The position numbers and the translations under genes were made by a program. From Bradyrhizobium xenonodulans (GTDB taxonomy: Bacteria > Pseudomonadota > Alphaproteobacteria > Rhizobiales > Xanthobacteraceae), in the NCBI RefSeq assembly GCF_027594865.1, contig NZ_CP089391.1, positions 6,044,501-6,108,500 on the forward strand: a stretch of 64,000 nt of DNA, given 5' to 3'. The notes beneath the pieces were generated by a model. That model did no database searches and was not told the DNA's origin. It saw only the letters and a program-made list of their open reading frames with translations. Numbering within the stretch: the stretch's first letter is position 1; every line of letters begins with the position of its first letter. Positions 16,682-27,570 of the stretch are shown here, one piece after another.

Positions 16682-17230
16682 ATGAAAATTTTACGCGTTG
16701 CCGCGCTGCTCACGGCCGGACTGATGTTGCCGCAGGCCGCATTCGCCGGCGAAGCCGAATATGCCGAGATGGTCGCGATGCATGCGCGCGCCAACGGCGT
16801 GCCGGAAGCGCTGGTGCATCGCGTCATCATGCGCGAGAGCCGCTACCAGCCCGGTCTCGTCGGCCATGGCGGCACCATCGGCCTGATGCAGATCAAGCTC
16901 GCGACCGCCCGTGGGGTCGGCTACACCGGCGATGCCGCAGGCCTGCGCGATCCCAACACCAATCTCACCTATGCGGTGAAATACCTCGCCGGCGCCTATC
17001 GCGCCGCCAACGGCGACCACACCCGAGCCGTGCGTTATTTCGCGGGCGGCTATTACTACGTTGCAAAGCGGCAGCGCCAGGAGACGGTGCAGCTCGCCAA
17101 TATGGGCGACACCAATATGGGCGCCCCCTGGCTCGAGCCGAACGGCAACCCGCAGCCCATGTTCGGCACTGTGCCGCACAGGAAGCTGGCCCAGCGCGTC
17201 CGCAATGCGCGGGCGCAGGCCTTGAAGTAG
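16682..17230 (+). CDS. Lytic transglycosylase, SLT domain, secreted
   Basis: The 182-residue protein has a signal peptide (about 1-22, AFAGEAEY) followed by a compact soluble lytic transglycosylase domain. The catalytic Glu lies in VIMRESRYQPGLVG near residue 53. GLMQIKLATARGVGY and the typical NLTYAVKYLAGAYR follow, then VRYFAGGYY. It cleaves the MurNAc-GlcNAc bond of peptidoglycan in the periplasm with anhydro product. It stands alone upstream of the thiamine operon. Confidence 0.9.
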   Translation: MKILRVAALLTAGLMLPQAAFAGEAEYAEMVAMHARANGVPEALVHRVIMRESRYQPGLVGHGGTIGLMQIKLATARGVGYTGDAAGLRDPNTNLTYAVKYLAGAYRAANGDHTRAVRYFAGGYYYVAKRQRQETVQLANMGDTNMGAPWLEPNGNPQPMFGTVPHRKLAQRVRNARAQALK

Positions 17231-17296
17231 CCTCTCATGTCCCGGGCGCACGGCGCCGCGTCCGGGCACGAACAGTGGGGTTCCCGGCAACATGCG

Positions 17297-17324
17297 TTGA
17301 CACGGCCTCCCACTGGCATACATT
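17297..17324 (+). promoter_or_regulatory. Candidate sigma-70-type promoter of the thiamine operon
   Basis: TTGACA and TACATT are separated by 16 bases. Transcription would begin about ten bases before the TPP riboswitch. Confidence 0.6.
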
Positions 17325-17333
17325 AGAGCCGTT

Positions 17334-17438
17334 CCGAGGGGTGCTCCGAGGAGGAGCTGAGATACCGCTAAATGGGCAAATCCGCCCAGGACCGCGGTGA
17401 CCCTTTGAACCTGATCCGGGTCATGCCGGCGAAGGGAC
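17334..17438 (+). ncRNA. TPP (THI-box) riboswitch
   Basis: The conserved parts are seen in order: GAGGGGTGCT, then GAGCTGAGATACCGC. These are followed by GACCCTTTGAACCTGATC and GGGTCATGCCGGCGAAGGGA. The element ends four bases before the first start codon, so thiamine pyrophosphate binding probably hides the ribosome site (GGGACAGGG). It controls the thiO-thiS-thiG-thiE-thiC operon. Confidence 0.95.
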
Positions 17439-17442
17439 AGGG

Positions 17443-18453
17443 ATGTTGCAGACGACCAAGCGACCGGATTCACCGGTATCCATCATCGGCGCAGGCATTG
17501 CAGGCGCCTGGCAGGCGCTATTGTTCGCGCAGGCCGGCCACGCCGTGACCTTACACGAGCGCGGTGACGCCGCCATGACCGACTCCACCAGCCATTGGGC
17601 CGGCGGCATGCTCGCGCCCTGGTGCGAGGCGGAGGTCGCCGAACCCATCATCTCCAGGCTCGGCCAGCGCTCCCTCGACATCTGGCGGCGCGAGCTGCCC
17701 GATACCCCCTTCAACGGCTCGCTGGTCGTCGCCCATCCGCGCGAGCGCAACGATTTCGAGCGCTTCGCCCGGATGACCGAAGGCCACCGCCGGCTCGATG
17801 CCGCAGCTCTCGCCGAGCTCGAGCCGTCGCTGGAGGGCCGCTTCCGCGACGCGCTGTTCTTCCCGACCGAAGGCCATGTCGAGCCGCGCCGCGTGCTGCC
17901 GAAGCTGCACGAGCGCATCAAAGCCGCCGGCGGCACCATCAAGTTCTCCAGCGACGTCACGGCTGCCGATCTCGACGGCATCGTAATCGACTGTCGCGGC
18001 TTGTCCGCGCGCGACGAGCAGAGCGAGCTTCGCGGCGTCAAGGGCGAGATGATCCTGATCGAGACCTCCGAGGTGCAGCTTTCGCGCCCGGTGCGGCTGA
18101 TCCATCCGCGCTGGCCGCTCTACGTGATCCCGCGCGAGGGCAATCTGTTCATGCTGGGCGCGACCTCGATCGAGGCCGAGGACACCGGCGTCAGCGTGCG
18201 CTCGGCGCTGGAGCTGCTGGGTGCGGCCTACGCCGTGCATCCGGCCTTCGGCGAAGCGCGCATCGTCGAATTCGGCTCGGGGCTTCGTCCCGCCTTCCCC
18301 GACAATCTGCCGCGCATCGGCATTCGCGGCGGCCAGATCAGCGTCAACGGGCTCTACCGCCACGGCTTCCTGATCGCGCCGGCACTCGCCGAGCTGACGC
18401 TCAGCTTTGTCCAGCGCGGCCAGATCGACAACGAGGTGATGCAATGCTTGTGA
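17443..18453 (+). CDS. thiO: Glycine oxidase ThiO, FAD-dependent
   Basis: The 336-residue flavoprotein of the DAO family oxidises glycine to iminoglycine, which supplies the C2-N fragment of the thiazole ring. The FAD-binding motif is SIIGAGIAGAWQALLFAQ at about 13-30. SHWAGGMLAPW near 50-60 and GLYRHGFLIAPALAE near the C-terminus match ThiO proteins. The gene begins right behind the TPP riboswitch and overlaps thiS by ten bases. It is the first gene of the thiazole branch. Confidence 0.93.
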   Translation: MLQTTKRPDSPVSIIGAGIAGAWQALLFAQAGHAVTLHERGDAAMTDSTSHWAGGMLAPWCEAEVAEPIISRLGQRSLDIWRRELPDTPFNGSLVVAHPRERNDFERFARMTEGHRRLDAAALAELEPSLEGRFRDALFFPTEGHVEPRRVLPKLHERIKAAGGTIKFSSDVTAADLDGIVIDCRGLSARDEQSELRGVKGEMILIETSEVQLSRPVRLIHPRWPLYVIPREGNLFMLGATSIEAEDTGVSVRSALELLGAAYAVHPAFGEARIVEFGSGLRPAFPDNLPRIGIRGGQISVNGLYRHGFLIAPALAELTLSFVQRGQIDNEVMQCL

Positions 18454-18641
18454 CCGTGAACGGCGAGCAGCGCGAGGTGAATTCCGCGAGCGTCGATGCG
18501 CTGCTCAGCGAGCTCGACTACGAGGGCACGCATTTCGCGATTGCGCTCAACTACGACGTCGTGCCGAAGAGCCGCTGGGCCGAGACGAACCTCAAGGCCG
18601 GCGACGAGATCGAGATCATCACGCCGCGGCAGGGAGGGTGA
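18444..18641 (+). CDS. thiS: Sulfur carrier protein ThiS
   Basis: The 65-residue ubiquitin-like protein ends in Gly-Gly (TPRQGG), the site that is adenylated and converted to a thiocarboxylate. [12 protein letters not shown] and [15 protein letters not shown] are typical of the family. It carries sulfur to ThiG for thiazole formation. The start overlaps the thiO end. No thiF is in this window, so another adenylyltransferase elsewhere must activate it. Confidence 0.93.
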   Translation: MLVTVNGEQREVNSASVDALLSELDYEGTHFAIALNYDVVPKSRWAETNLKAGDEIEIITPRQGG

Positions 18642-18671
18642 TGGAGATGATACGCCCGCCGCACACTCCGC

Positions 18672-18775
18672 TGTCATCGCCCGGCTTGACCGGGCGATCC
18701 AGTACGCCGCGGCTTCACGTTTCCAGCCGCGCCGCCGCGGCGTACTGGATCCCCGCTTTCGCGGGGATGACACTG
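18672..18775. repeat. Palindromic repeat (family B) between thiS and thiG
   Basis: The outer arms carry TGTCATCGCCCGGCTTGACC and the right-hand GGGATGACA. The inner arms carry CCAGTACGCCGCGG and CGCGGCGTACTGG. Copies of this family lie at 20203-20304, 27181-27298, 47536-47658 and, split by an IS element, around 50658-52206. Confidence 0.88.
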
Positions 18776-18798
18776 TCATTCAAGGAGACACCTTCGCC

Positions 18799-19567
18799 AT
18801 GGTGACCTTCTACGGCCAGACCTTCGCCTCGCGCCTCCTCATCGGCAGCGCGCTCTATCCTTCGCCTGCGATCATGCAGTCGGCGATCCGCGCCTCCGGC
18901 TCGAACATCGTCACGGTGTCGCTGCGCCGCGAATCCGCCGGCGGTAAGTCGGGCGATGCATTCTGGAAGCTGATCCGCGAGCTCGACGTCACCGTGCTGC
19001 CGAACACCGCCGGCTGCCGCAGCGTGCGCGAAGCCGTGACCACCGCAAAACTCGCGCGCGAATTGTTCGGCACGAACTGGATCAAGCTGGAAGTCATCGC
19101 CGACAACGACACGCTGCAGCCTGACGTCGTCGGCCTGGTCGAGGCCGCCGCCATCCTGATCAAGGACGGCTTTGAAGTGTTCCCCTATTGCACCGAGGAC
19201 CTCTCGGTCGCGAACCGGCTGGTCGATGCCGGCTGCAAGGTGGTGATGCCGTGGGCGGCTCCGATCGGCAGCGCGAAGGGCATCACCAACCGTGACGCGC
19301 TCAAGCTGCTGCGCGAGCGGCTGCCCGACATCACGCTGGTGGTCGACGCCGGCCTAGGGGCGCCCTCGCACGCGGCACACGCGCTCGAGCTCGGCTACGA
19401 CGCCGTGCTGCTCAACACTGCGATCGCCAAGGCCGCCGATCCCGTCGCGATGGCGAACGCCTTCCGTCTCGGCGTCGAGGCCGGCCGCACCGCTTACGAA
19501 GCCGGGCTGATGAACGCCCGCGACTTCGCCTCCCCTTCCACCCCTGTCGTTGGGACCCCGTTCTGGC

Positions 19568-19581
<14 letters not shown>
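18799..19581 (+). CDS. thiG: Thiazole synthase ThiG
   Basis: The 260-residue TIM-barrel enzyme joins deoxyxylulose phosphate, ThiS thiocarboxylate and iminoglycine into the thiazole phosphate. The Schiff-base Lys lies in [17 protein letters not shown] near residues 98-112. The phosphate-binding loop and [26 protein letters not shown] are typical. The ATG at 18799 has AAGGAGA upstream. Its 3' end overlaps the start of thiE by 14 bases. Confidence 0.95.
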
Positions 19582-22253
<2,672 letters not shown>

Positions 22254-22274
22254 GGGACGGAGACGCTTTCAACA

Positions 22275-22311
22275 AGACATGGCGGTCCCGCAAGGCGGTA
22301 GCGCCATGTCT
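22275..22311 (+). promoter_or_regulatory. Hairpin over the start of the gene at 22306
   Basis: A 10-bp inverted repeat, AGACATGGCG with CGCCATGTCT, encloses a 17-base loop. The likely ribosome site AAGGCGG is in the loop and the ATG is in the right arm, so the hairpin could restrain translation. Confidence 0.4.
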
Positions 22312-22875
22312 TCAGCTTTCGTAGATCCCGAGCAGCCTAGTTCGGACCGGACGATGAATGAAGCTGAGCTCAACGCCTATGGCCAAATGGCGCTAGCGCT
22401 TGCGCGCCATGCGGATGGTTGGGCCAAGAGCTGGGATTTCAAATTTCCAGGGATTACCAAGCCCGTCTATTACCACTTATCGGATTCGACATTTGAAAGT
22501 GTGGCGAACTGCCTCTGGAAGCTGAAGGTATTTAGGGCTCTCGATGAGGAGAACGGCGGCGCAGCCTATTTTGTTATCGATTGCGAATTAGAAGATGCTT
22601 TCCGCATCGCGATTGCCAATTACGATGTTGGCCCCTCTTTCAAGGAGCTGCTCTATACGCTGATCTATTTGTTTGGCGATTATGGCACCCAATACTGGGG
22701 ATTTTCGACACGTCGGGATCTTGCGTTCGGGAAAGATGGACGATTGACGTCGGTGCTCGACGCGCTCGTTCCACTTGGCTACGCGGAAAGAACCGAAGCC
22801 GGGTATATCTGGACCGAACGCGTTGCACCGATCATGCGCGAAGCAGGTTATGAGGATGAATGGCCGGTAGGCTAG
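22306..22875 (+). CDS. Hypothetical protein of lower GC content
   Basis: The protein is about 189 residues from the ATG at 22306; an in-frame ATG at 22279 would add nine residues. It begins MSSAFVDPEQPSSDRTMNE. It includes WDFKFPGITKPVYYHLSD and FGDYGTQYWGFSTRRDLAFG and ends EDEWPVG. There is no signal peptide or membrane segment. The gene is visibly less GC-rich than its neighbours and uses more AT-ending codons, which suggests recent arrival. I do not recognise a family. It follows thiC by 52 bases but is unlikely to belong to the thiamine pathway. Confidence 0.65.
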   Translation: MSSAFVDPEQPSSDRTMNEAELNAYGQMALALARHADGWAKSWDFKFPGITKPVYYHLSDSTFESVANCLWKLKVFRALDEENGGAAYFVIDCELEDAFRIAIANYDVGPSFKELLYTLIYLFGDYGTQYWGFSTRRDLAFGKDGRLTSVLDALVPLGYAERTEAGYIWTERVAPIMREAGYEDEWPVG

Positions 22876-22926
22876 ATACCTTGAGGTGCGCCGCATCAGC
22901 GCAGACCGGAGATAAGCAGAACTGAT

Positions 22927-23466
22927 TTGCCCGAGACTCCGCACCGCCTCCTCGACCAGCTCCGCCCCGACCTCCGCCTCGTCTTCGTCGGCACCGCGGC
23001 CTCGACGCGATCGGCCGAGCTCGGGCATTACTACGCCCATCCCGGCAACCGCTTCTGGCGCGCGCTGCATGAGGCCGGGATCACGCCGCGGCGCTACCAG
23101 CCGGAGGAGTTCGCATCGCTGATCGCGCTCGGAATCGGCTTCACCGATCTCTGCAAGTCGGGCGCGGGGATGGATCACCAGATCGCGGCGGAGACGATCG
23201 ACGTGCCCGGCTTCAGGGCCAAGATCGAGAGGTATCGGCCGCGGACGATTGCGTTCACGAGCAAGAAGGCGGCGAGCTTGTTTTATGGCAGGCCGTCAAG
23301 CGGGATTACGCTCGGGCGGCAGCAGCGCGATGAGAGCTTGCCCGAGATATTCGTGCTGCCGTCGCCGTCGGGCGCGGCGTCCGGGCACTGGACGCTGGAG
23401 CCGTGGCGGGAGCTTGCGGCTTGGATTGCTGCGTTGGACGTCCAACACCAACAGACCTCATCCTGA
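22927..23466 (+). CDS. Mug-like G/U mismatch-specific DNA glycosylase
   Basis: The 179-residue protein belongs to the uracil-DNA glycosylase superfamily of Mug type. The motifs are LVFVGTAASTRSAELGHYY near 18-36, then HPGNRFWRALHEAG, GIGFTDLCKS and VLPSPSGAAS. In E. coli Mug the first motif is GINPG with a catalytic Asn; here it reads GTAAS, as in the subgroup that lacks this Asn. The start is a TTG at 22927 with a weak, distant GGAG, so the N-terminus is uncertain. The last codons lie in a palindromic repeat. Confidence 0.8.
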   Translation: MPETPHRLLDQLRPDLRLVFVGTAASTRSAELGHYYAHPGNRFWRALHEAGITPRRYQPEEFASLIALGIGFTDLCKSGAGMDHQIAAETIDVPGFRAKIERYRPRTIAFTSKKAASLFYGRPSSGITLGRQQRDESLPEIFVLPSPSGAASGHWTLEPWRELAAWIAALDVQHQQTSS

Positions 23467-23565
23467 GGAGCCCGCCAACGGCGGGCGTCTCGAAGGATGG
23501 CCGCGGGCGAGATGCGGGCCTTTCATGGTTCGAGACGGCGCTTCGCGCCTCCTCACCATGAGGGT
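23453..23565. repeat. REP-like element with a second related palindrome
   Basis: A family A copy (23453-23500) covers the stop of the glycosylase gene. A related palindrome, CATGGTTCGAGACGGCGC to CTCACCATGAGG, follows at 23524-23565. Confidence 0.8.
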
Positions 23566-23574
23566 CTGGCTTCC

Positions 23575-23678
23575 GTAGGGTGGGCAAAGGCGCGCTGGCG
23601 CCGTGCCCACGATTTCTCCATGAGTGCCGGCAGTACGTGGGCACGGCGCGCGAAGAGCGCGCCTTTGCCCACCCTACG
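23575..23678. repeat. Large palindrome (family C)
   Basis: The arms GTAGGGTGGGCAAAGGCGCG and the inverse GCCTTTGCCCACCCTAC enclose an inner pair CCGTGCCCAC / GTGGGCACGG. Related elements occur at 26383-26608 and 57411-57510. Confidence 0.85.
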
Positions 23679-23692
23679 AGACCGTCACCGCC

Positions 23693-24130
23693 TCACCCCG
23701 CATACGCCTTGTCCAGATCCGCGATCACGATCTTCCGCATCCCCATCATCGCCTCCATGACGCGGTTCGCCTTGGTGCGGTCTTTGTCGCCGAGATAGCG
23801 GCCGAGCGCTGACGGGATCACCTGCCAGGAGAGGCCGAACTTGTCCTTGAGCCAGCCGCAGCGGGACTCTTCGCCACCGTCCGCGATCAAGCGGCTCCAG
23901 AAATAGTCCACCTCGCCTTGCGTCTCCACGCTGACGAAGAACGACACCGCCTCATTGAAGCGGTATTGCGGGCCGCCGTTGAGCGCGTGGAAGCGCTGGC
24001 CTTCGAGCTCGAACACCGCCATGAAGTCGCTGACGGTCTCGACCTTGGCGTTGGGAAACACCGATTTGTAGAAGGCGACGGCTTCCGGGACGTTGTTGTC
24101 GAACCAGAGAAACGGCGTGATGGAGGTCAT
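23693..24130 (-). CDS. VOC family protein (PhnB / 3-demethylubiquinone methyltransferase-like)
   Basis: The 145-residue protein starts MTSITPFLWFDNNVPEAVAF, the classic beginning of the PhnB-like subgroup of vicinal oxygen chelate proteins. It goes on with FYKSVFPNAKVETV, FHALNGGP and SFFVSVETQGEVDYFWSRL. It ends with DKFGLSWQVIPSALGRYLGD. The ATG at 24130 follows AAAGGAT. The reaction is unknown; the annotation as a methyltransferase found in some databases is not supported by these motifs. Confidence 0.88.
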   Translation of the reverse strand: MTSITPFLWFDNNVPEAVAFYKSVFPNAKVETVSDFMAVFELEGQRFHALNGGPQYRFNEAVSFFVSVETQGEVDYFWSRLIADGGEESRCGWLKDKFGLSWQVIPSALGRYLGDKDRTKANRVMEAMMGMRKIVIADLDKAYAG

Positions 24131-24325
24131 GAACTTGTATCCTTTCGGCTCGGGCCGGACGCGCGACCGCACGCCGCAATCCCAAGGACGCGGCAGGGCG
24201 CGACGTTCCGACAGTTGGGCAAGATTTTTTGGGCCCAGCAGCTCGCAGGAAATCGAGATAGCCTGTCGGAGCCCTCTCCGGCCATTCGTCCTCTGACCCG
24301 AAGCCATCAACCCGGAGCCGCCCAT

Positions 24326-24976
24326 ATGCCGCCCACCATCACCGCCTTCGAAAACTCGCCCGACCGCGGCAAGGGACAGGCGCGCGACATGCGCCTGCGC
24401 TGGGCGCTCGAAGAGGTCGGCCAGCCCTATGACGTTCGCCTCGTCTCGTTCACGGCGATGAAGCAACCGGCGCATCTTGCGCTGCATCCGTTCGGACAGA
24501 TCCCGACCTATGAGGACGGTGATCTCGCCCTGTTCGAAACCGGAGCGATCGTGCTCCATATCGCCGAGCGCCATGCCGGATTGCTGCCCGTCGCGCCGAG
24601 CGCCCGCGCTCGTGCGATCGCGTGGATGTTCGCCGCGCTGAGCACGCTGGAGCCGCCGATCGTCGAGCTCACCATGGCGATGCTGTTCGAGCGCGACAGC
24701 AGCTGGTACGCGGAGCGCCTGCCCATGCTCCAGGACCGCGTCCGTACCCGCCTCGGCGAATTGTCCCGCCACATCAGTGGGGCCGACTGGCTCGATGGCG
24801 CGTTCAGCGCCGGCGATCTCATGATGGTGACAGTGCTGCGGCGGTTGAATACATCGGGCCTGCTGGACGAATACCCCGATATCGCCGCCTATGTCGCCCG
24901 CGGCGAAGCGCGGCCGGCTTTCAGGCGGGCGTTCGATGCGCAATTGGCGGTGTTCAACGCAGCATCGCGTTCATAG
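24326..24976 (+). CDS. Glutathione S-transferase family protein
   Basis: The 216-residue protein has an N-terminal thioredoxin-like domain with RLRWALEEVGQPYDVRLV, the cis-Pro motif FGQIPTYEDGD and the gamma-glutamyl-binding LFETGAIVLHIAE. A helical C-terminal domain follows (ISGADWLDGAFSAGDLMMV). It is cytosolic and probably conjugates or reduces small electrophiles with glutathione. Two other GST-like genes lie at 25680-26375 and 58560-59216, each of a different subgroup. Confidence 0.9.
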   Translation: MPPTITAFENSPDRGKGQARDMRLRWALEEVGQPYDVRLVSFTAMKQPAHLALHPFGQIPTYEDGDLALFETGAIVLHIAERHAGLLPVAPSARARAIAWMFAALSTLEPPIVELTMAMLFERDSSWYAERLPMLQDRVRTRLGELSRHISGADWLDGAFSAGDLMMVTVLRRLNTSGLLDEYPDIAAYVARGEARPAFRRAFDAQLAVFNAASRS

Positions 24977-24987
24977 CAACCATCGCT

Positions 24988-25533
24988 TCACCCCAGCGAC
25001 GCCAGCTCACGCGCGAGGTTGGCGCGGGCTTGCCGGTCGAAGCTCGCCGCGAAGTCCGGATCGGGAAAGATCACCTCGCGTGCCGCGAAGTGGCGGAGCA
25101 CCCGGGCACGGCCGATGCGATAGTCGTCCTCGCCGACATGGATGAACTCCCGGCGGATCGCAGCCGCATAGGCGTCGTATCGCACGGGCTCGGTGCCGAG
25201 AATGCTGAGGTCGATCGAGATCAGGATCGCCCCGAGGCGATCGCCGGCGGCCACGTCGTGCGTTTTCGTCAGGCGGATCAGGCGGCCGACCTCCTGGCGC
25301 AATTCAGCGCGGACGTGCTGCTCGGCAAGCTCCGCGCTCTTCTCCTCGTTGTCCGGCCGGGTCGGGTCGTAGACGACGTCGTGCCACCAGATCGCCTCCG
25401 ACAGGGTCTCGCGCTCGGCCGCCGAAAGACCGCCGACACGCGTGAGCGCGGCCAGGCAATCCTCGATATGCGAGAGATTGTGATAGTGGCGGCTCGGCAC
25501 CGCGTAGGCGGCGGGCAGTTCTTTGCGGTTCAT
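24988..25533 (-). CDS. Predicted HD-superfamily metal-dependent phosphohydrolase (COG4339-like)
   Basis: The product is about 181 residues from the ATG at 25533; an upstream in-frame start at 25638 is possible. Family motifs are PSRHYHNLSHIEDCL near 14-28, the HD pair in AIWWHDVVYDP near 48-58, and DNEEKSAELAE. It ends in FDRQARANLARELASLG. Such proteins bind divalent metal and probably hydrolyse a phosphate ester or nucleotide; the substrate is unknown. Confidence 0.82.
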   Translation of the reverse strand: MNRKELPAAYAVPSRHYHNLSHIEDCLAALTRVGGLSAAERETLSEAIWWHDVVYDPTRPDNEEKSAELAEQHVRAELRQEVGRLIRLTKTHDVAAGDRLGAILISIDLSILGTEPVRYDAYAAAIRREFIHVGEDDYRIGRARVLRHFAAREVIFPDPDFAASFDRQARANLARELASLG

Positions 25534-25679
25534 CTCGAAAGTATAGGGCCGAAATCGCGGAGGCGATAGCGGCCGGGCATATGGTCTGCGCTTGCCCTGC
25601 CGCATCAAAACGAGGCGGCGGCCCATTGCGTCCGCCACGGCACCCCTGCATGCTGGCCTCCGCCAACAGAGGAGCCGCC

Positions 25680-26375
25680 ATGCTGACCCTCTATTCCTAT
25701 CCGGACCTGTTCGGCGTCGCCGACAACAACGGCTACGGCCTCAAGGTCTATGCCTTCTTCAAGCTAGCGGGCGTAGAGTTCGTGCACCAGCATATCTTCG
25801 ATGCCTCCGCCGCGCCGCGCGGGCAGCTGCCCTATATCGTCGACGACGGCGAGACCATCGGCGACAGCGAGACCATCATCGCGCATGTGATCGCAAAGCA
25901 TCTCCTCACCATCGATGCCCTGCTCTCGACCGAGCAGCGGCGGACCAACCTCCTCATCACGCGCATGCTGGACGATCTCTATTGGGTGATGTCGTATTCA
26001 CGCTGGAAGGACGAGCGCTTCTATCCGGCGTTCCGCGACGGCTTCATCGTGCAGCACAAGCAGATCGATGCCGAGGGGTTCGAGAAGGCGAAGGCGTATA
26101 ACGCGCAGCGCTATCACTTCCAGGGCATCGGCCGCTACACGCCCGACCAGGCCTACGCGCGCGGGCTCGCCGATTTGCAGGTGCTGGCCGAGATCGTGCC
26201 GGCCACAGGTTTCGTCCACGGCGCGGCGCCGACCAGTATCGATGCCGGCATCTACGGCTTCATCGCCAACATCCATTATTTTCCGATCCCGACGCCGCTG
26301 AAGGTCTTCGTCGACGCGCACGACAATCTCGTCGCGCATTGCGAGCGGGTGCATGCGATGGTGAGCGGAGCGTGA
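25680..26375 (+). CDS. Glutathione S-transferase, metaxin/Tom37-like subgroup
   Basis: The 231-residue protein has an N-terminal domain MLTLYSYPDLFGVADNNGYG and KVYAFFKLAGVEFVHQH. RGQLPYIVDDGETIGDSETI carries the cis-Pro and acidic Ser contacts for glutathione. The C-terminal helical domain ends with APTSIDAGIYGFIANIHYF. This is the GST_N_4-type group also found in metaxins. The ATG at 25680 follows GGAG. The role is probably detoxification; the substrate is unknown. Confidence 0.85.
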   Translation: MLTLYSYPDLFGVADNNGYGLKVYAFFKLAGVEFVHQHIFDASAAPRGQLPYIVDDGETIGDSETIIAHVIAKHLLTIDALLSTEQRRTNLLITRMLDDLYWVMSYSRWKDERFYPAFRDGFIVQHKQIDAEGFEKAKAYNAQRYHFQGIGRYTPDQAYARGLADLQVLAEIVPATGFVHGAAPTSIDAGIYGFIANIHYFPIPTPLKVFVDAHDNLVAHCERVHAMVSGA

Positions 26376-26382
26376 CGGGATC

Positions 26383-26608
26383 GTAGGGTGGGCAAAGGCG
26401 CTCTTGCGCCGTGCCCACCATCTCTCGGCGATCGCGATGTAAGATCCTCATGGTGAGGAGACGCGAAGCGCCGTCTCGAACCATGCAGGCCCGCTCCTCG
26501 TCCGCGGCCATCCTTCGAGACGACCGCTTCGCGGTCTCCTCAGGATGAGGTCTGTGTTCGCGGGGGCGTTGGTGGGCACGGCGCTTGCGCGCCTTTGCCC
26601 ACCCTACG
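26383..26608. repeat. Nested composite of repeat families C and A
   Basis: Left and right arms of family C (26383-26422 and 26571-26608) bracket two family A-type palindromes (26446-26485 and 26508-26551). The whole 226-base gap between genes is made of repeat. Confidence 0.85.
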
Positions 26609-26618
26609 GCACCGTCTG

Positions 26619-27053
26619 CTACCGCATCGTGATCGCGAGCCCGCTGAGATCCGCATTCGCCATCAGGCCGACCTGCGTGCCGGTCAATTCCAGCACCGCG
26701 CCCTTCTGGTTGGTGAGCACGATGGCGCGGGCACCGCGGCCCACCGCGAGGCCGGCACCGGCGGCGCCGTAGACGCCGGCGACATCGGAGGGACGATTGA
26801 TGTTGGAGACGCGGCCGCGCAGCACGGTCTTGGAGCCGCCGAAGACGAGGCCGTAATCGAGCCCGCCGGTCGAGAGCGAATAGGCGCGGCCGCGGAAGTT
26901 CAGCACGCCCGAGCCGCCGGAACCGCCGATGATCCAGCCCGCCTTGTAGATCGTCAGCACCACGGTGCCGCCATCGGCCATCGCCGAGGTCGAAAGGCCG
27001 GCCAGAGCGGCAATGCCGACCAGCGCGGCGCGAAAGGTGGAAGCGAGCTTCAT
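26619..27053 (-). CDS. Secreted Gly-rich hypothetical protein
   Basis: The 144-residue protein has a clear signal peptide (about 1-26, STSAMA before DGG). The mature part is rich in Gly and beta-strand residues: GTVVLTIYKAGWIIGGSGGSG, GLDYGLVFGGSKTVLRGRVSN, GAAGAGLAVGRGARAIVLTN and GTQVGLMANADLSGLAITMR. The pattern loosely recalls SYLF/Ysc84-like or DUF1134 envelope proteins, but I cannot assign it firmly. It probably acts in the periplasm. Confidence 0.7.
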   Translation of the reverse strand: MKLASTFRAALVGIAALAGLSTSAMADGGTVVLTIYKAGWIIGGSGGSGVLNFRGRAYSLSTGGLDYGLVFGGSKTVLRGRVSNINRPSDVAGVYGAAGAGLAVGRGARAIVLTNQKGAVLELTGTQVGLMANADLSGLAITMR

Positions 27054-27570
27054 GGGTGTCTCCGGGGGCTATTTTTCAAGGGAGGAAACGAATCAGACGG
27101 CCTGAATCTATCCGATGGATCGCGGCGGCAACATGATGGAGCGCAGTGGACGTCAATCGTGCTCTTCGCCACGCACTCAACTGTCATCGCCCGGTTCAAC
27201 CGGGCGATCCAGCATTCCAGAGGCCCGTGTTGGAAAGCTCGCTCTCGCCACGTCTGCCGCAGCGTACTGGATGCCCCGGTCAAGCCGGGGCATGACAGCG
27301 GAGTTTAAGGCCGCACGCGGCGGAGTTCGGGGCCGCAGCACAGGCCAAGCACCACCCTGCCATTCTGCTCCTGTTTTGCCCGACGGAGCAAACGAATACT
27401 TCGCCCTACCCGAATTTTGAAAAGGCCAATGATTTCCGCATGGTTTCTACTGTGCATGGGGTTGTTTTCGCCGTTTTTGTTTTTGCCCCCTCTCTCGTTG
27501 CCGATTGCAACTTCCCCGCATGCCGCTACGCTCGTGCGGACGACGCGACCGTTCCATCCGAGGTGTTCCC
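27054..27570. other. 517-base gap: one palindromic repeat, no gene
   Basis: The gap holds the family B repeat at 27181-27298. A short stretch near 27366-27420, GTTTTGCCCGACGG, is shared with the long repeat at 52295-52825. Short open frames here have no ribosome site or recognisable product. Confidence 0.6.
27181..27298. repeat. Palindromic repeat, family B
   Basis: The outer arms read CTGTCATCGCCCGGTTCAAC and, on the right, CAAGCCGGGGCATGACAG. The centre differs from the thiamine-operon copies. Confidence 0.82.

Noticed and set aside
26571..26590. Sigma-54-like promoter (GGGCACG-N4-TTGC)
   Set aside because: The match is part of repeat family C and recurs in a related form at 57478-57497, with no sensible gene downstream in the right orientation.
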